The position numbers and the translations under genes were made by a program. The notes beneath the pieces are model-generated. The model searched no databases, was not told the DNA's origin, and saw only the letters and a program-made list of their open reading frames with translations. From Mannheimia pernigra (lineage in GTDB: Bacteria; Pseudomonadota; Gammaproteobacteria; Enterobacterales; Pasteurellaceae), in contig NZ_CP055305.1 in assembly GCF_013377995.1 (NCBI RefSeq), positions 1 to 64,000 on the forward strand: a stretch of DNA of 64,000 nucleotides, in the 5' to 3' direction. Of this stretch, positions 34,252 through 43,909 are shown piece by piece. Position 1 is the stretch's first letter. Every line of letters starts with the position of its first letter.

Positions 34252-35766
34252 ATGTTTGGTTTTGACCCAACAACAATAACGTTTGTTGTTTATATTTTAG
34301 GTATGATTGCAATAGGTTTTATTGCTTATCGTGTTACAAATAATCTTTCAGATTATATTTTAGGTGGTCGCCGTTTAGGGAGCTTTGTAACGGCCTTATC
34401 AGCAGGTGCATCAGATATGTCGGGATGGCTACTGATGGGATTACCTGGTGCGGTTTACGCAGGCGGTTTGATCGAAGGTTGGATTGCGGTTGGTTTAACG
34501 ATTGGGGCTTATTTGAACTGGAAATTAGTGGCTGGCAGATTGCGTTCTCATACCGAGCATAGTGGTGATGCGTTAACGTTGCCTGAATATTTCCATAATC
34601 GATTTGGCGATAAAACCCGTTTAATTAAGATTTTATCAGCGGTCATTTTTTTACTTTTTTTTGCAATTTATTGTGCATCAGGTGTTGTAGCTGGCGCTAG
34701 AGTATTTGAAAATCTATTTGGATTACCGTATCACCAAGCGATTTGGTATGGTGCAGTAGCCACTATTCTCTATACCTTTATTGGCGGTTTCTTAGCCGTA
34801 AGCTGGACAGACACCATTCAAGCTTCATTAATGCTTTTTGCTTTAATTCTAACCCCTCTTTTCGTAATGTATAACTTAGGTGGTTTTGATGAAATGCAAG
34901 CCTTAATCGATCGTGCAGGCGAAATGGCACAAAAAGATTACAATGATATGTTTACTGGCACGAGCGTATTAGCCGTTATTAGTCTAATGGCGTGGGGGCT
35001 AGGCTATTTTGGACAACCGCACATTGTAGTACGTTTTATGGCAGCTGAAAGTGTAAAATCGCTAGAGAATGCACGCCGTATTAGTATGACGTGGATGGTA
35101 ATTTGCTTAGTAGGTGCAATTGGGATTGGTTATTTCGGTATGGCGTATTTCTTTGGCCACCCTACTCAAGCAGCTAACGTGAACCAAAACCCAGAACAAA
35201 TTTTTATTGAATTAGCAAAACTGTTGTTTAATCCTTGGGTCGCAGGTATTTTATTGTCGGCCATTCTTGCTGCAGTAATGAGTACGCTTTCTGCTCAATT
35301 ATTGATTTGCTCTAGTGCAATTACTGAAGATTTGTACAAAGGTATTTTACGTCCTAAGGCATCAGATAAAGAATTAGTTTGGTTAAGCCGCTTAATGGTG
35401 CTCGCCGTGGCTGTGCTTGCCATTTATATTGCCCAAGATCCTGATAGTAAAGTATTTGGTTTAGTTAGCAATGCGTGGGCTGGTTTTGGTTCTGCATTTG
35501 GGCCTGTCGTTCTTCTTTCGCTCTTCTGGAAACGTATGAACGGCTTTGGAGCAATTGCTGGAATGCTAACAGGAGCGTTAATTGTTCACTTCTGGGCAGA
35601 TATTACGCTTAAATTAGCATTACCTGAAATTTATTCTATGATTCCAGGCTTTATTACTGCCACAGTGATGATTATTGTGGTATCGCTCATCACACCAGCA
35701 CCAAGCAGAGAAATACAAGAAACGTTTGAACGTGCCAATAACGCGTATTTAGATGAGATAAAATGA
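34252..35766 (+). CDS. putP: Sodium/proline symporter
   Basis: Na+-coupled proline importer of the SSS family, 504 aa with about 13 helices. Hallmarks: SDYILGGRRLGSFVTALSAG (partial), ASDMSGWLLMGLPGA, GFLAVSWTDTIQASLM and the Na+-site MSTLSAQLLICSSAITEDLY near residue 345-365. GAGGA precedes the ATG. Monocistronic with a good terminator; putA is not in the window. Confidence 0.95.
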   Translation: MFGFDPTTITFVVYILGMIAIGFIAYRVTNNLSDYILGGRRLGSFVTALSAGASDMSGWLLMGLPGAVYAGGLIEGWIAVGLTIGAYLNWKLVAGRLRSHTEHSGDALTLPEYFHNRFGDKTRLIKILSAVIFLLFFAIYCASGVVAGARVFENLFGLPYHQAIWYGAVATILYTFIGGFLAVSWTDTIQASLMLFALILTPLFVMYNLGGFDEMQALIDRAGEMAQKDYNDMFTGTSVLAVISLMAWGLGYFGQPHIVVRFMAAESVKSLENARRISMTWMVICLVGAIGIGYFGMAYFFGHPTQAANVNQNPEQIFIELAKLLFNPWVAGILLSAILAAVMSTLSAQLLICSSAITEDLYKGILRPKASDKELVWLSRLMVLAVAVLAIYIAQDPDSKVFGLVSNAWAGFGSAFGPVVLLSLFWKRMNGFGAIAGMLTGALIVHFWADITLKLALPEIYSMIPGFITATVMIIVVSLITPAPSREIQETFERANNAYLDEIK

Positions 35767-35770
35767 TATA

Positions 35771-35809
35771 AAAAAGTGGCTTAAGGTATATGCTTTAAGC
35801 CACTTTTTT
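35771..35809 (+). terminator. putP terminator
   Basis: AAGTGGCTTAA pairs with TTTAAGCCACTT around a short loop and is followed by six T. Confidence 0.85.
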
Positions 35810-35842
35810 GCAAAAAATCCTTAAAAACTCACCGCTTGTATG

Positions 35843-36715
35843 CTATTGAAAATGTGCCAAGCCATATTGATATAACGCATTTTTCTTATATCCAAAGGTT
35901 TCTGCCACAATGCTTGCCGCTTTTTTCAATGGAAGAGTTTGACAAAGTAGTTCAAGTAATTTGATTGCTTGTTTGGAAAACTCTTCCGCCACGTGGTGTG
36001 ACTTTCCTTCAACAATGAGCACAATCTCACCTTTAATACGGTTACTCTCTTCATTTAGCCATTCAATTAAGTTACCTAATTGATCGCTGTAAATGGTTTC
36101 CCAAGTTTTGGTGATTTCACGCGCCATCACGATATAGCGTTCTTCACCAAAGATTTTTTGCATATCCGCAAGGGTATCTAAAATGCGATGCGTGGATTCA
36201 TAGAAAATTAGCGTACGAGACTCATTTTCTAATTCAGTTAATTTATCGCAACGGGCTTTTGTTTTGGCGGGCAAGAATCCTTCAAAACAAAAACGGTCCG
36301 AAGCAACGCCAGAAGCACATAAAGCAGTAATAGCGGCACAAGCACCAGGAATGGGTACCACTTTCACACCCGCTTGACGGCATTGACGGACGAGGTGAAA
36401 ACCTGGATCACTAATAAGCGGTGTGCCAGCATCTGAAATTAATGCAATATTTTCTCCTTTTGCTAATTTTTCGACTAAAACGACCGCTTTTTGCTGCTCA
36501 TTATGGTCGTGTAAGGCAAAAAATGGCTTTTTAATACCGTAATGGCTAAGCAATAAACCACTATGACGAGTGTCTTCAGCAGCAATTAGATCAACAGAGG
36601 AAAACGTGTCTAATGCTCGTTGAGTAATATCGCCTAAGTTGCCGATTGGCGTTGCCACAATGTATAAAATACCGTAGCTTGGAGAGATTTCAGATGAATT
36701 TTGTCTGTTTTTCAT
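35843..36715 (-). CDS. rsmI: 16S rRNA (cytidine-1402 2'-O) methyltransferase RsmI
   Basis: Ribose methylation of C1402 in the decoding site. The SAM-dependent tetrapyrrole-methylase fold shows YIVATPIGNLGDITQRAL, AEDTRHSGLLL, ISDAGTPLISDPG and VPIPGACAAITAL. 290 aa, normal. Divergent from lpoA, the conserved arrangement. Confidence 0.96.
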   Translation of the reverse strand: MKNRQNSSEISPSYGILYIVATPIGNLGDITQRALDTFSSVDLIAAEDTRHSGLLLSHYGIKKPFFALHDHNEQQKAVVLVEKLAKGENIALISDAGTPLISDPGFHLVRQCRQAGVKVVPIPGACAAITALCASGVASDRFCFEGFLPAKTKARCDKLTELENESRTLIFYESTHRILDTLADMQKIFGEERYIVMAREITKTWETIYSDQLGNLIEWLNEESNRIKGEIVLIVEGKSHHVAEEFSKQAIKLLELLCQTLPLKKAASIVAETFGYKKNALYQYGLAHFQ

Positions 36716-36788
36716 TTGCTTTTAGCTCATTTGATAAGTAAGATTTCACATTAAATTTAGCACATTATATTCTATCGAGGAAAATACA

Positions 36789-38510
36789 ATGGCAACTATT
36801 TTAAATCAAACAATGAAAAAGGCATTTTTGCCAACGGTGATCGCATTATTTATTTCTGCTTGTACATCACTAAACCCTATTACTGAGTCCATCAAAGATG
36901 AAGCTTATTCAAGCTCAGAATTCTATCTTAATAAGGCAGAGCAAGCCAAAGAGAAAGAAGATAAAATCTCTTATCAACTTTTGGCTGTGCGTAAATTAAT
37001 TGATGAAAACAAAGAATATGAAGCACAAAATACCTTTAGTGAGATTATGGCATCAGAAATGAACGAGGTGCAAAAGTTAGAATATGCGTTAGTGTATGCA
37101 CAACTTGCCGCTTTACAAGGTAAAAATGAGATGGCAGTGAATCAATTAAGAGATATTCCGCAAAGTCTGTTAAGTTCTGCACAACGTGTACGCTATATTC
37201 AAACTCAAGCTCGTATTGCGGCAAATAAGAATGATGCGATTGGGGTTGTGCGTGCGAGATCGCAATTAAATGATTATTTCCGAATGAATCGTGAACGTCA
37301 GGAAAATAACGATATTATTTGGAGAGTCCTGCGTGATGCTAATCGTGGTATGTTAGAGAAAGCGGTTGCTGAAGCAGGTGAAATTGAGTTTGCAGGTTGG
37401 TTGGCGTTAATTAACATCTATAACCAAAATATGACAACACCAACACAAATACCACAGGCATTTAATAACTGGAAAAATCAATATCCAAGTCATAGTGCCG
37501 TTACGCTTATGCCAACAGAATTACAAGGTGTGAGTAATTTTCAGCAAACCCAATTAAATGGTGTTGCACTATTATTACCGTTAAGTGGTGATGCTCAGAT
37601 TTTAGGTGATATTATTAAACGTGGTTTTGATGATGCCAAAGCAGGCGATTCCACAGCAGTACAGACTTTTGATACCAGCACTTCAGACGTAAATTCATTA
37701 ATTGCTCGAGCAAAACAGCAAGGGGCAAACATTATTGTTGGACCGCTATTAAAATCTCGCGTAGATGAGATGCTATTAAGCCATGAAATTCAACATATTA
37801 ATGTATTAGCGCTTAATTCGACTGAAAACGCACGCAATATGGCACAGGTTTGCTATTATGGTTTATCTCCTGAATCTGAAGCTCAAGCAGGTGCAGAGAA
37901 AATGTATAATGATGGTCATAGTATTGCTGTAGTTGCTGCTCCACAAGATGATTTTGGACACCGTTCAGCAGAAGCCTTCGCTAAACGCTGGCGTCAACTA
38001 ACAAATACAGATGCAGATGTGCGTTATTACAATCAGCCACTTGATTCTGTTGCTACCATTCAAAATACAGGAGTAACGAAAGCTGGATTGTATATTTTAG
38101 GTAATGCAGGACAAGTAGTAGAAATTAAGCAAGGCATTGATAACTCTAATTTGAAAGATCGCCTAGCAATGTATACTTCATCTCGCAGTAATTCTCCAAA
38201 TAATGGTATTGATTTCTATACCATAATGGAAGGGGTAAAATTCAGCGAAGTGCCTTTATTAGCGGATACATCTTCTAGTAAATTCCAAAAAGCGGAAAAT
38301 TTAGCGAATAGTGATTTCTCAATGATGCGTTTATATGCAATGGGTGCAGATGCGTGGTTACTCGCAACTAAATTCAATGAATTACGCCATATTCCAGGTT
38401 ATAAAATCTCAGGCTTAACAGGTGAATTAAAAGCAGGGCAAAATTGTAATATTGAACGTAGTTTATCTTGGATGCAATATCAAAATGGGGCTATTCAACA
38501 AGCTTATTAA
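36789..38510 (+). CDS. lpoA: Penicillin-binding-protein activator LpoA
   Basis: Outer-membrane lipoprotein that stimulates PBP1A. Signal and lipobox are at MKKAFLPTVIALFISAC. The N-terminal part (about 30-250) is made of TPR-like helices; the C-terminal part (about 255-573) is a periplasmic binding-protein fold beginning VALLLPLSGDAQILG. ATG at 36789 has a strong GAGGA 7 nt upstream; a second ATG eight codons in would give a more standard signal. 573 aa. First of lpoA-yraN-diaA-dolP, as in E. coli. Confidence 0.93.
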   Translation: MATILNQTMKKAFLPTVIALFISACTSLNPITESIKDEAYSSSEFYLNKAEQAKEKEDKISYQLLAVRKLIDENKEYEAQNTFSEIMASEMNEVQKLEYALVYAQLAALQGKNEMAVNQLRDIPQSLLSSAQRVRYIQTQARIAANKNDAIGVVRARSQLNDYFRMNRERQENNDIIWRVLRDANRGMLEKAVAEAGEIEFAGWLALINIYNQNMTTPTQIPQAFNNWKNQYPSHSAVTLMPTELQGVSNFQQTQLNGVALLLPLSGDAQILGDIIKRGFDDAKAGDSTAVQTFDTSTSDVNSLIARAKQQGANIIVGPLLKSRVDEMLLSHEIQHINVLALNSTENARNMAQVCYYGLSPESEAQAGAEKMYNDGHSIAVVAAPQDDFGHRSAEAFAKRWRQLTNTDADVRYYNQPLDSVATIQNTGVTKAGLYILGNAGQVVEIKQGIDNSNLKDRLAMYTSSRSNSPNNGIDFYTIMEGVKFSEVPLLADTSSSKFQKAENLANSDFSMMRLYAMGADAWLLATKFNELRHIPGYKISGLTGELKAGQNCNIERSLSWMQYQNGAIQQAY

Positions 38511-38871
38511 TCAAAAAGAGGCGAGTAAACGGCAGCAAGGTGCGATTTATGAACAAAAAGCCCGTGTTTTTTTAGAGGAAAAAGGATTTCGTTTTGTTGC
38601 TGCCAACCAATATTTTAGAGGCGGAGAGCTTGATCTGATTATGCAAGATGGAGAAACTACCGTTTTTGTGGAAGTTCGTCAGCGTAAAAATAATCGTTTT
38701 GGCTCAGCAGTTGAAAGCATTGATTACCGAAAACAACAAAAATGGCAAAATGCGGCAAATATGTGGTTGCTCAAACAAAATAAAAGTTTAGAGACTGCAA
38801 ATTGTCGCTTTGATGTTGTTGTATTTGAAGGCAATCAGCCTCCAATATGGATCCCTAACTTTCTAGGTTAG
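38485..38871 (+). CDS. yraN: YraN-family protein (UPF0102)
   Basis: Predicted endonuclease-like fold protein of unknown role, 128 aa. The nuclease-like core reads GGELDLIMQDG then VFVEVRQRKNNRFG. I use ATG at 38485, overlapping the end of lpoA by 26 nt; a longer frame from 38452 is unlikely. diaA follows 5 nt after. Confidence 0.9.
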   Translation: MGLFNKLINQKEASKRQQGAIYEQKARVFLEEKGFRFVAANQYFRGGELDLIMQDGETTVFVEVRQRKNNRFGSAVESIDYRKQQKWQNAANMWLLKQNKSLETANCRFDVVVFEGNQPPIWIPNFLG

Positions 38872-38876
38872 ATAAG

Positions 38877-39461
38877 ATGTTAAATAAAATACAAGATAGA
38901 TTTAGCGAAAGTATTCAAACCCAAATTTCTGCAGCAGAGTTATTGCCGACTAAATTAAGTGAAGCGGCAAACCGCATTGTAGCGTGTTTATTACGTGGGG
39001 ATAAAGTGATTGTATGTGGACACGGGCGTTCTTATGGTAATGCGGCGTTATTAGTTAGCCACTTACTTCATCGATATGAATTAGCAAGACCCAGTTTTTC
39101 TGCCATACAATTGCAACTCAACGGTATATTAGCTGGCGTTTTTTCTCAAGATAATGAGCTAGATTCCGTATATAAAAAACAATTACAAGCAGTTGCTAAA
39201 GCGGGCGATTTATTCATTGTATTTTCACCTATTGGCAATGAAGAAAGTATATTGCAAGCGATTCATACAGCTAAAAATCACCATTTAGATTTAGATATTA
39301 TCGCATTAACTGGCAGCAGTAATGATCACACTCTCGGATTATTAGATGAAAGTGATATTGAAATTTCAGCCCCCTCAACTAATGAATTAAGAGTCATTGA
39401 AAGCCATCACTTTTATACGAATTTATTATGTGAACTTATCGATCATTTACTTTTCTCTTAG
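38877..39461 (+). CDS. diaA: DnaA initiator-associating protein DiaA
   Basis: SIS-fold tetramer that binds DnaA and promotes its assembly at oriC. 194 aa; phosphosugar-like fold with VIVCGHGRSYGNAALL and ESHHFYTNLLCELIDHLLF. It follows yraN by 5 nt and precedes dolP by 9 nt. Its partner DnaA is encoded at the start of this window and is unusual in its core. Confidence 0.93.
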   Translation: MLNKIQDRFSESIQTQISAAELLPTKLSEAANRIVACLLRGDKVIVCGHGRSYGNAALLVSHLLHRYELARPSFSAIQLQLNGILAGVFSQDNELDSVYKKQLQAVAKAGDLFIVFSPIGNEESILQAIHTAKNHHLDLDIIALTGSSNDHTLGLLDESDIEISAPSTNELRVIESHHFYTNLLCELIDHLLFS

Positions 39462-39470
39462 GGAGAGATT

Positions 39471-40061
39471 ATGAATAATTTAGTGAAAAAATGTCTTAAA
39501 GTAAGTTTGTTCATCTCAGGCTTTATTGCTTTACAAGGTTGTATTGCGACGGCGGTAGTCACATCAGCTGCGATGGCAACTAAAGTAGCCACCGATCCCC
39601 GTTCAACGGGTACACAGGTTGATGATGAAATTTTAGAAGAGAAAGTCGCTTACAACATCAATAAAGATGGGCAGATTAAAGAAGAGGCTCGTATTAATGT
39701 AGTCGCTTATAACGGCAAAGTGTTATTAATTGGTCAAGCTCCAAGTATGGACGTGGTTGAAAATGCGAAAAACCTTGCAGCAGGTGCTGACGGCGTAACT
39801 GAAGTTTATAATGAAATTAGACAAGGCGAAAAAATCGGTTTTGCTCAAATTACACAAGATAGCTGGATAACCACCCAAGTAAAATCTAAACTTTTAGTGA
39901 ATGGCAAAGTGAAAGCAACGGAAGTAAAAGTCGTTACTGAAAATGGCGAGGTCTTTTTAATGGGCAAAGTTAGCCAAAGCCAAGCGGATGAAGCAGCCGA
40001 AATCGCACGTAATATAAGTGGAGTAACAAAAGTAGTTAAAGTATTTAGTTATGCACAATAG
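39471..40061 (+). CDS. dolP: BON-domain outer-membrane lipoprotein DolP (YraP)
   Basis: Lipoprotein involved in envelope integrity and BAM function. Lipobox in FIALQGC (Cys24). Two BON domains follow at about residues 48-115 and 123-195 (NVVAYNGKVLLIGQ and KVVTENGEVFLMGKV). 196 aa. Last gene of the lpoA operon. Confidence 0.92.
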   Translation: MNNLVKKCLKVSLFISGFIALQGCIATAVVTSAAMATKVATDPRSTGTQVDDEILEEKVAYNINKDGQIKEEARINVVAYNGKVLLIGQAPSMDVVENAKNLAAGADGVTEVYNEIRQGEKIGFAQITQDSWITTQVKSKLLVNGKVKATEVKVVTENGEVFLMGKVSQSQADEAAEIARNISGVTKVVKVFSYAQ

Positions 40062-40126
40062 CAAAAAATACGGCAAATTTAACCGCTTGTAAAATAGTGT
40101 TCAAAATTTGGACCCTATTTTTATCT

Positions 40127-41272
40127 TTATCGACAGAAGTGATAAATCAACTTTGTTAATAACTCTTTTGTCGGTTCAATATATTTCATTTCTAAAAATT
40201 CATCAGGCTGGTGAGCTTGCTCAATTGAGCCTGGTCCTAGCACGAGTGTAGGGCAGAGTTGCTGAATAAATGGGGCTTCGGTGCAGTAATTTACCGCATC
40301 ACATTTTTCACCTAATAATTTTTCTACCACTTGTACGATTTGGGCGGAGTGTTCGCATTCATAGCCGGGAATGCCGTCGTGTATCGGGCGGATTTCGATT
40401 AAATCACCATATTGTTCAATCATTGGTTTTAAATATTCATCAACCATTGCATATAAATCTGCTATAGCCATATTGGGTAATGGTCGCATATCAAACTGTA
40501 ATTCACAGCAAGCACAAATGCGGTTGATGGCATCACCACCACGAATGTTACCGAAGTTCATTGTCGGGTGAGTGACTTGGAAGAGCGGATTATGATATTT
40601 TTCTTTCAGGTCATCACGCATTTTCATCAAGTAGCCGATAGATTCGTGCATCAACTCAATGGCATTAATCCCTTTGCTTGGGTCACTTGAATGTCCGCTT
40701 CTTCCTGTAATTCTAACAGATTCGCCTAAATGTCCTTTGTGAGCACGAATTGGCTTAAGTGAGGTTGGTTCACCAATAATGGCACAGTCGGGGCGAATAT
40801 GAGTATGTTGAGCAAAAGTTTTTGCTCCAAGCATTGTGGTTTCTTCATCTGCTGTGGCTAAAATACGGATTGGCTTTTTGATTTGACTTAGGTCAATTTG
40901 GCTTACCACTTCTACTACAAAGGCGAAAAAGCCTTTCATATCTGTAGTGCCTAATCCATAGAGTTTGCCCTCTTTTTCGGTAAGTTTGAATGGATGAAAC
41001 GTCCATTTTCCATCGTCAAATGGCACGGTATCAGTGTGTCCTGCCAGTAATAATCCGCCTTCGCCCTCGCCATAGGTTGCAAGTAAATTGTATTTATTAC
41101 GGCTGCCTTCTACAGCTAAAATATCCGTTTTAAATCCAAGATCTGCAAGCCAATTGGCAAGTAATTCAATTAAAGCACGGTTAGATAAATCATTTTCTGC
41201 GACTAAACTTGAGATGGTTGGGAGCTCAATTAGCTGTGCGTAGCGGTTAATAAAAGGAATCTTGTGTTTCAT
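40127..41272 (-). CDS. argE: Acetylornithine deacetylase
   Basis: Zn-dependent M20-family amidohydrolase releasing ornithine from N-acetylornithine. Metal-site blocks: LLAGHTDTVPFDD, GTTDMKGFFAF and ATADEETTMLGAK; GHSSDPSKGINAIE marks the dimerisation domain. 381 aa. Its partner argH is 30 kb away. Confidence 0.93.
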   Translation of the reverse strand: MKHKIPFINRYAQLIELPTISSLVAENDLSNRALIELLANWLADLGFKTDILAVEGSRNKYNLLATYGEGEGGLLLAGHTDTVPFDDGKWTFHPFKLTEKEGKLYGLGTTDMKGFFAFVVEVVSQIDLSQIKKPIRILATADEETTMLGAKTFAQHTHIRPDCAIIGEPTSLKPIRAHKGHLGESVRITGRSGHSSDPSKGINAIELMHESIGYLMKMRDDLKEKYHNPLFQVTHPTMNFGNIRGGDAINRICACCELQFDMRPLPNMAIADLYAMVDEYLKPMIEQYGDLIEIRPIHDGIPGYECEHSAQIVQVVEKLLGEKCDAVNYCTEAPFIQQLCPTLVLGPGSIEQAHQPDEFLEMKYIEPTKELLTKLIYHFCR

Positions 41273-41287
41273 CGTCTATCCTGCGGT

Positions 41288-42082
41288 TTATCCTATAGGG
41301 CGAGTTAATGATGGGATATTTCTTAATCGTTTAATAATGGCAAATCCTGCTAAAATTTCCCATATCATAATGGTGTAAATTCCCATACGTTCAATTAATG
41401 GACTAAAAATGGTTGGTAAGAACATCGTGACTAAAATACAACTCACCCCAATCATACCTGCGGCAATACTAAAGTGTTTAAAAAAACGTATAGTTGGGTG
41501 GTGAATATCTAGCCCTACCATAATCAGAGTTAAGTTACCAATTAAAAAGGTAATGCTTGCGCCTAAATTGTAAATGCCAAATTCACCACGAGAATTTGGC
41601 TGAATACCAGACACTAAAGAACAACCAATTGCAAAAAAGAGGGCTAAAATTAAGCCAATAACTCGCCGTTTATTATCAGCAATATGTGTAATGCCGATTG
41701 CATAAATAAAGAAAAAAACGACCGCTTGCACCATAAAAATAATACGCATTACCAGCGAAAGTGGCGAGAGTTCGCTAAGTTTATCATCAATCATTGTGCT
41801 AACAGGCACGAGTAATTCTAAGGTGCTGTGATGGAAATAAGCGGTGAGAGATCGTTCACTAAATAAAAGAGTGAAATGCTCTGCTATCAAATAAAATAGT
41901 CCGCTAAAGCTAGAAACAATAGCTGTGATAAAAATTAAACACTCATAGCTTTTGCGAAAGCAAGGGTGCATTAGCAGAGGGTAAAACTTCACACCAAACG
42001 AACCGCTTGTAAAATAGTTTTCCACGGCGTCTAAAGCAAAGAGCAATTTTTGAACGATATTTTTAATCCACTTTATTGTCAT
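41288..42082 (-). CDS. Six-helix inner-membrane protein, unrecognised
   Basis: 264 aa with six hydrophobic segments at about residues 48-68, 107-130, 138-156, 170-190, 200-222 and 230-247. A polar, basic N-terminus precedes them. The layout recalls DUF998-type proteins but I see no diagnostic motif. It lies 15 nt upstream of argE and 26 nt after rdgC on the same strand, so may be co-transcribed with either. Confidence 0.72.
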   Translation of the reverse strand: MTIKWIKNIVQKLLFALDAVENYFTSGSFGVKFYPLLMHPCFRKSYECLIFITAIVSSFSGLFYLIAEHFTLLFSERSLTAYFHHSTLELLVPVSTMIDDKLSELSPLSLVMRIIFMVQAVVFFFIYAIGITHIADNKRRVIGLILALFFAIGCSLVSGIQPNSRGEFGIYNLGASITFLIGNLTLIMVGLDIHHPTIRFFKHFSIAAGMIGVSCILVTMFLPTIFSPLIERMGIYTIMIWEILAGFAIIKRLRNIPSLTRPIG

Positions 42083-42108
42083 AATTACCTTTTGATTAAT
42101 TCTTTTTC

Positions 42109-43017
42109 CTAAATTCTTGATTTAATACCGCCAAACTCCTCAATCAATTTAGCTATAAAGAGCTTTAATTCTTCCGTCATCAATAAGAAATCCGCATCAA
42201 ATCGTTGAGCGACATCCTCTTTGAGAATATCATCATTTTTCTCACGCACTTCATCGGCAAATTTTAGGCGAGATAGCACGCCATCTTCATTGAGAACACA
42301 AGAGAGATGCGTTTCCCACTCAATTGCAATTTTTGTGATAAATTTGCCCGCTTGTAGGTGCTGAGCAATTTCTTCAGTCTCCAAATCTTGGCGTTTACAG
42401 CGAATAATACTATCGGTATCAAAAGATTTTAGCTCTGCTTCTTCCAATAAATTCAACCAACTTGGCGTATGCCCTTTCGCGATCCAGTTTGTCATCACTT
42501 CTGCAGGCGGCAGTGTGAACGAAATGGGCACAACAGGCAACGAGCCAAGTGTTTTCCGCAACAAAGCAAGCGTTTCTTCCGCTCGTTTGCTGGAGGCAGT
42601 GTCAATATAAATCAGCTGGCTATCTAAATCTAACCAAATTGCGGTGAATTGATGTTTGCTAAATGCACGAGGCAAAAGATTAGCAACAACTTGGTCTTTC
42701 ACGGCTTGCTTTTCGGTCTTTTTAAGCTGACGAGCCTCTTTTTCTTCTAATTCGGTAATGCGTTGCTCGGTTTCTACTTTCACCACATTAGCTGGCAGTA
42801 ATTTATCTTCTTTGTGTGAAATGAGCAAAAATTGGTTGCCTTGTGAAAAATAGAGTAAATCAGCATCTTTTAGTGGGCTAGACCAACCGAATTTACTCAT
42901 ATCATACTGAGTACAAGGGGTGAATTTCGTTTCTTGCAGTAAATTATCAAGTTTTTTGCCCTCCAGCGAAAGCTCACTTGTTAATTTATAAACCATCACA
43001 TTTTTAAACCAAACCAT
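42109..43017 (-). CDS. rdgC: Recombination-associated protein RdgC
   Basis: Ring-shaped DNA-binding dimer that limits RecA function. 302 aa; the start MVWFKNVMVYKLTSE and FGWSSPLKDADLL are typical, with SFTLPPAEVMTNWI in the middle. Divergent from proC, 73 nt away, as in relatives. Confidence 0.94.
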   Translation of the reverse strand: MVWFKNVMVYKLTSELSLEGKKLDNLLQETKFTPCTQYDMSKFGWSSPLKDADLLYFSQGNQFLLISHKEDKLLPANVVKVETEQRITELEEKEARQLKKTEKQAVKDQVVANLLPRAFSKHQFTAIWLDLDSQLIYIDTASSKRAEETLALLRKTLGSLPVVPISFTLPPAEVMTNWIAKGHTPSWLNLLEEAELKSFDTDSIIRCKRQDLETEEIAQHLQAGKFITKIAIEWETHLSCVLNEDGVLSRLKFADEVREKNDDILKEDVAQRFDADFLLMTEELKLFIAKLIEEFGGIKSRI

Positions 43018-43090
43018 TTTGCATATCCTTTAAAGGTGTATAATAAAATATTTTAACAGAGCTAGCTTCAACACAATAGAGAATTTGCAA

Positions 43091-43909
43091 ATGAAGAGTA
43101 AAAAACTTGCCTTTATCGGCACGGGCAATATGGCATTTGCCATTATTCAAGGTTTATTAAAAAGCAATTACCCTGCCTCTCAAATTATTGCGTGCAATAA
43201 AAGCAATTTAGCTCGCCGAGAAGCACTACAAGCGGTCGGAATTGCGACAAATTTTGCAAATCGGGAGGCGGTTGAGCAAGCGGAAGTTATTGTGTTAGCA
43301 GTTAAACCTCAAATGATGGCAGAGGTTTGTGCAGAATTTGCCGACCTCGATTCTTCAGACAAATGGGTCATTTCTGTTGCTGCGGGCATTTCGGTAACAC
43401 GCTTGGAAACATTATTACCGAATGCTAAAAACATCATTCGTACTATGCCCAATACGCCATCGCTGATTGGTGAAGGAATGACAGGGCTATTTGCAAAAAA
43501 ATCGGTCAATTCGACCGCTTGTCAATTTGCTGAAGAACTGATGTCTGCGGTGGGCAAATGCTATTGGGTGGATACGGAAGACAAAATCAATCATATTATT
43601 GCCATTACAGGCTCAAGCCCCGCCTATTTCTTCCGCTTTATGGAAGCAATGCAACAAAGTGCAATCCAAATGGGCTTTTCTGAGCAAGATGCAAGGCTAC
43701 TTGTTCAATCTGCGGCATTAGGTGCGGCAAAATTAGTTGCATCAAACCCAGCAACGCCGATTTCCACCTTACGAGAAAATGTCACCTCCAAAGGTGGCAC
43801 AACAGCAAAAGCATTGGACGTTTTTGAACAGCAAAATTTAGCTAAAACCGTAGAGAACGCAATGTGGGCGGCAATTCACCGTGCTGAAGAAATGGAGAAA
43901 TCGTTGTGA
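43091..43909 (+). CDS. proC: Pyrroline-5-carboxylate reductase
   Basis: Last step of proline synthesis. The NADPH-binding fold begins KLAFIGTGNMAFAIIQGLL; the family signature VTSKGGTTAKALDVFE is near the C-terminus. I use ATG at 43091 (272 aa); the frame starts two codons earlier at a TTG. It contains several uptake cores. The stop overlaps the next gene's GTG (GTGA), so translation is coupled. Confidence 0.95.
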   Translation: MKSKKLAFIGTGNMAFAIIQGLLKSNYPASQIIACNKSNLARREALQAVGIATNFANREAVEQAEVIVLAVKPQMMAEVCAEFADLDSSDKWVISVAAGISVTRLETLLPNAKNIIRTMPNTPSLIGEGMTGLFAKKSVNSTACQFAEELMSAVGKCYWVDTEDKINHIIAITGSSPAYFFRFMEAMQQSAIQMGFSEQDARLLVQSAALGAAKLVASNPATPISTLRENVTSKGGTTAKALDVFEQQNLAKTVENAMWAAIHRAEEMEKSL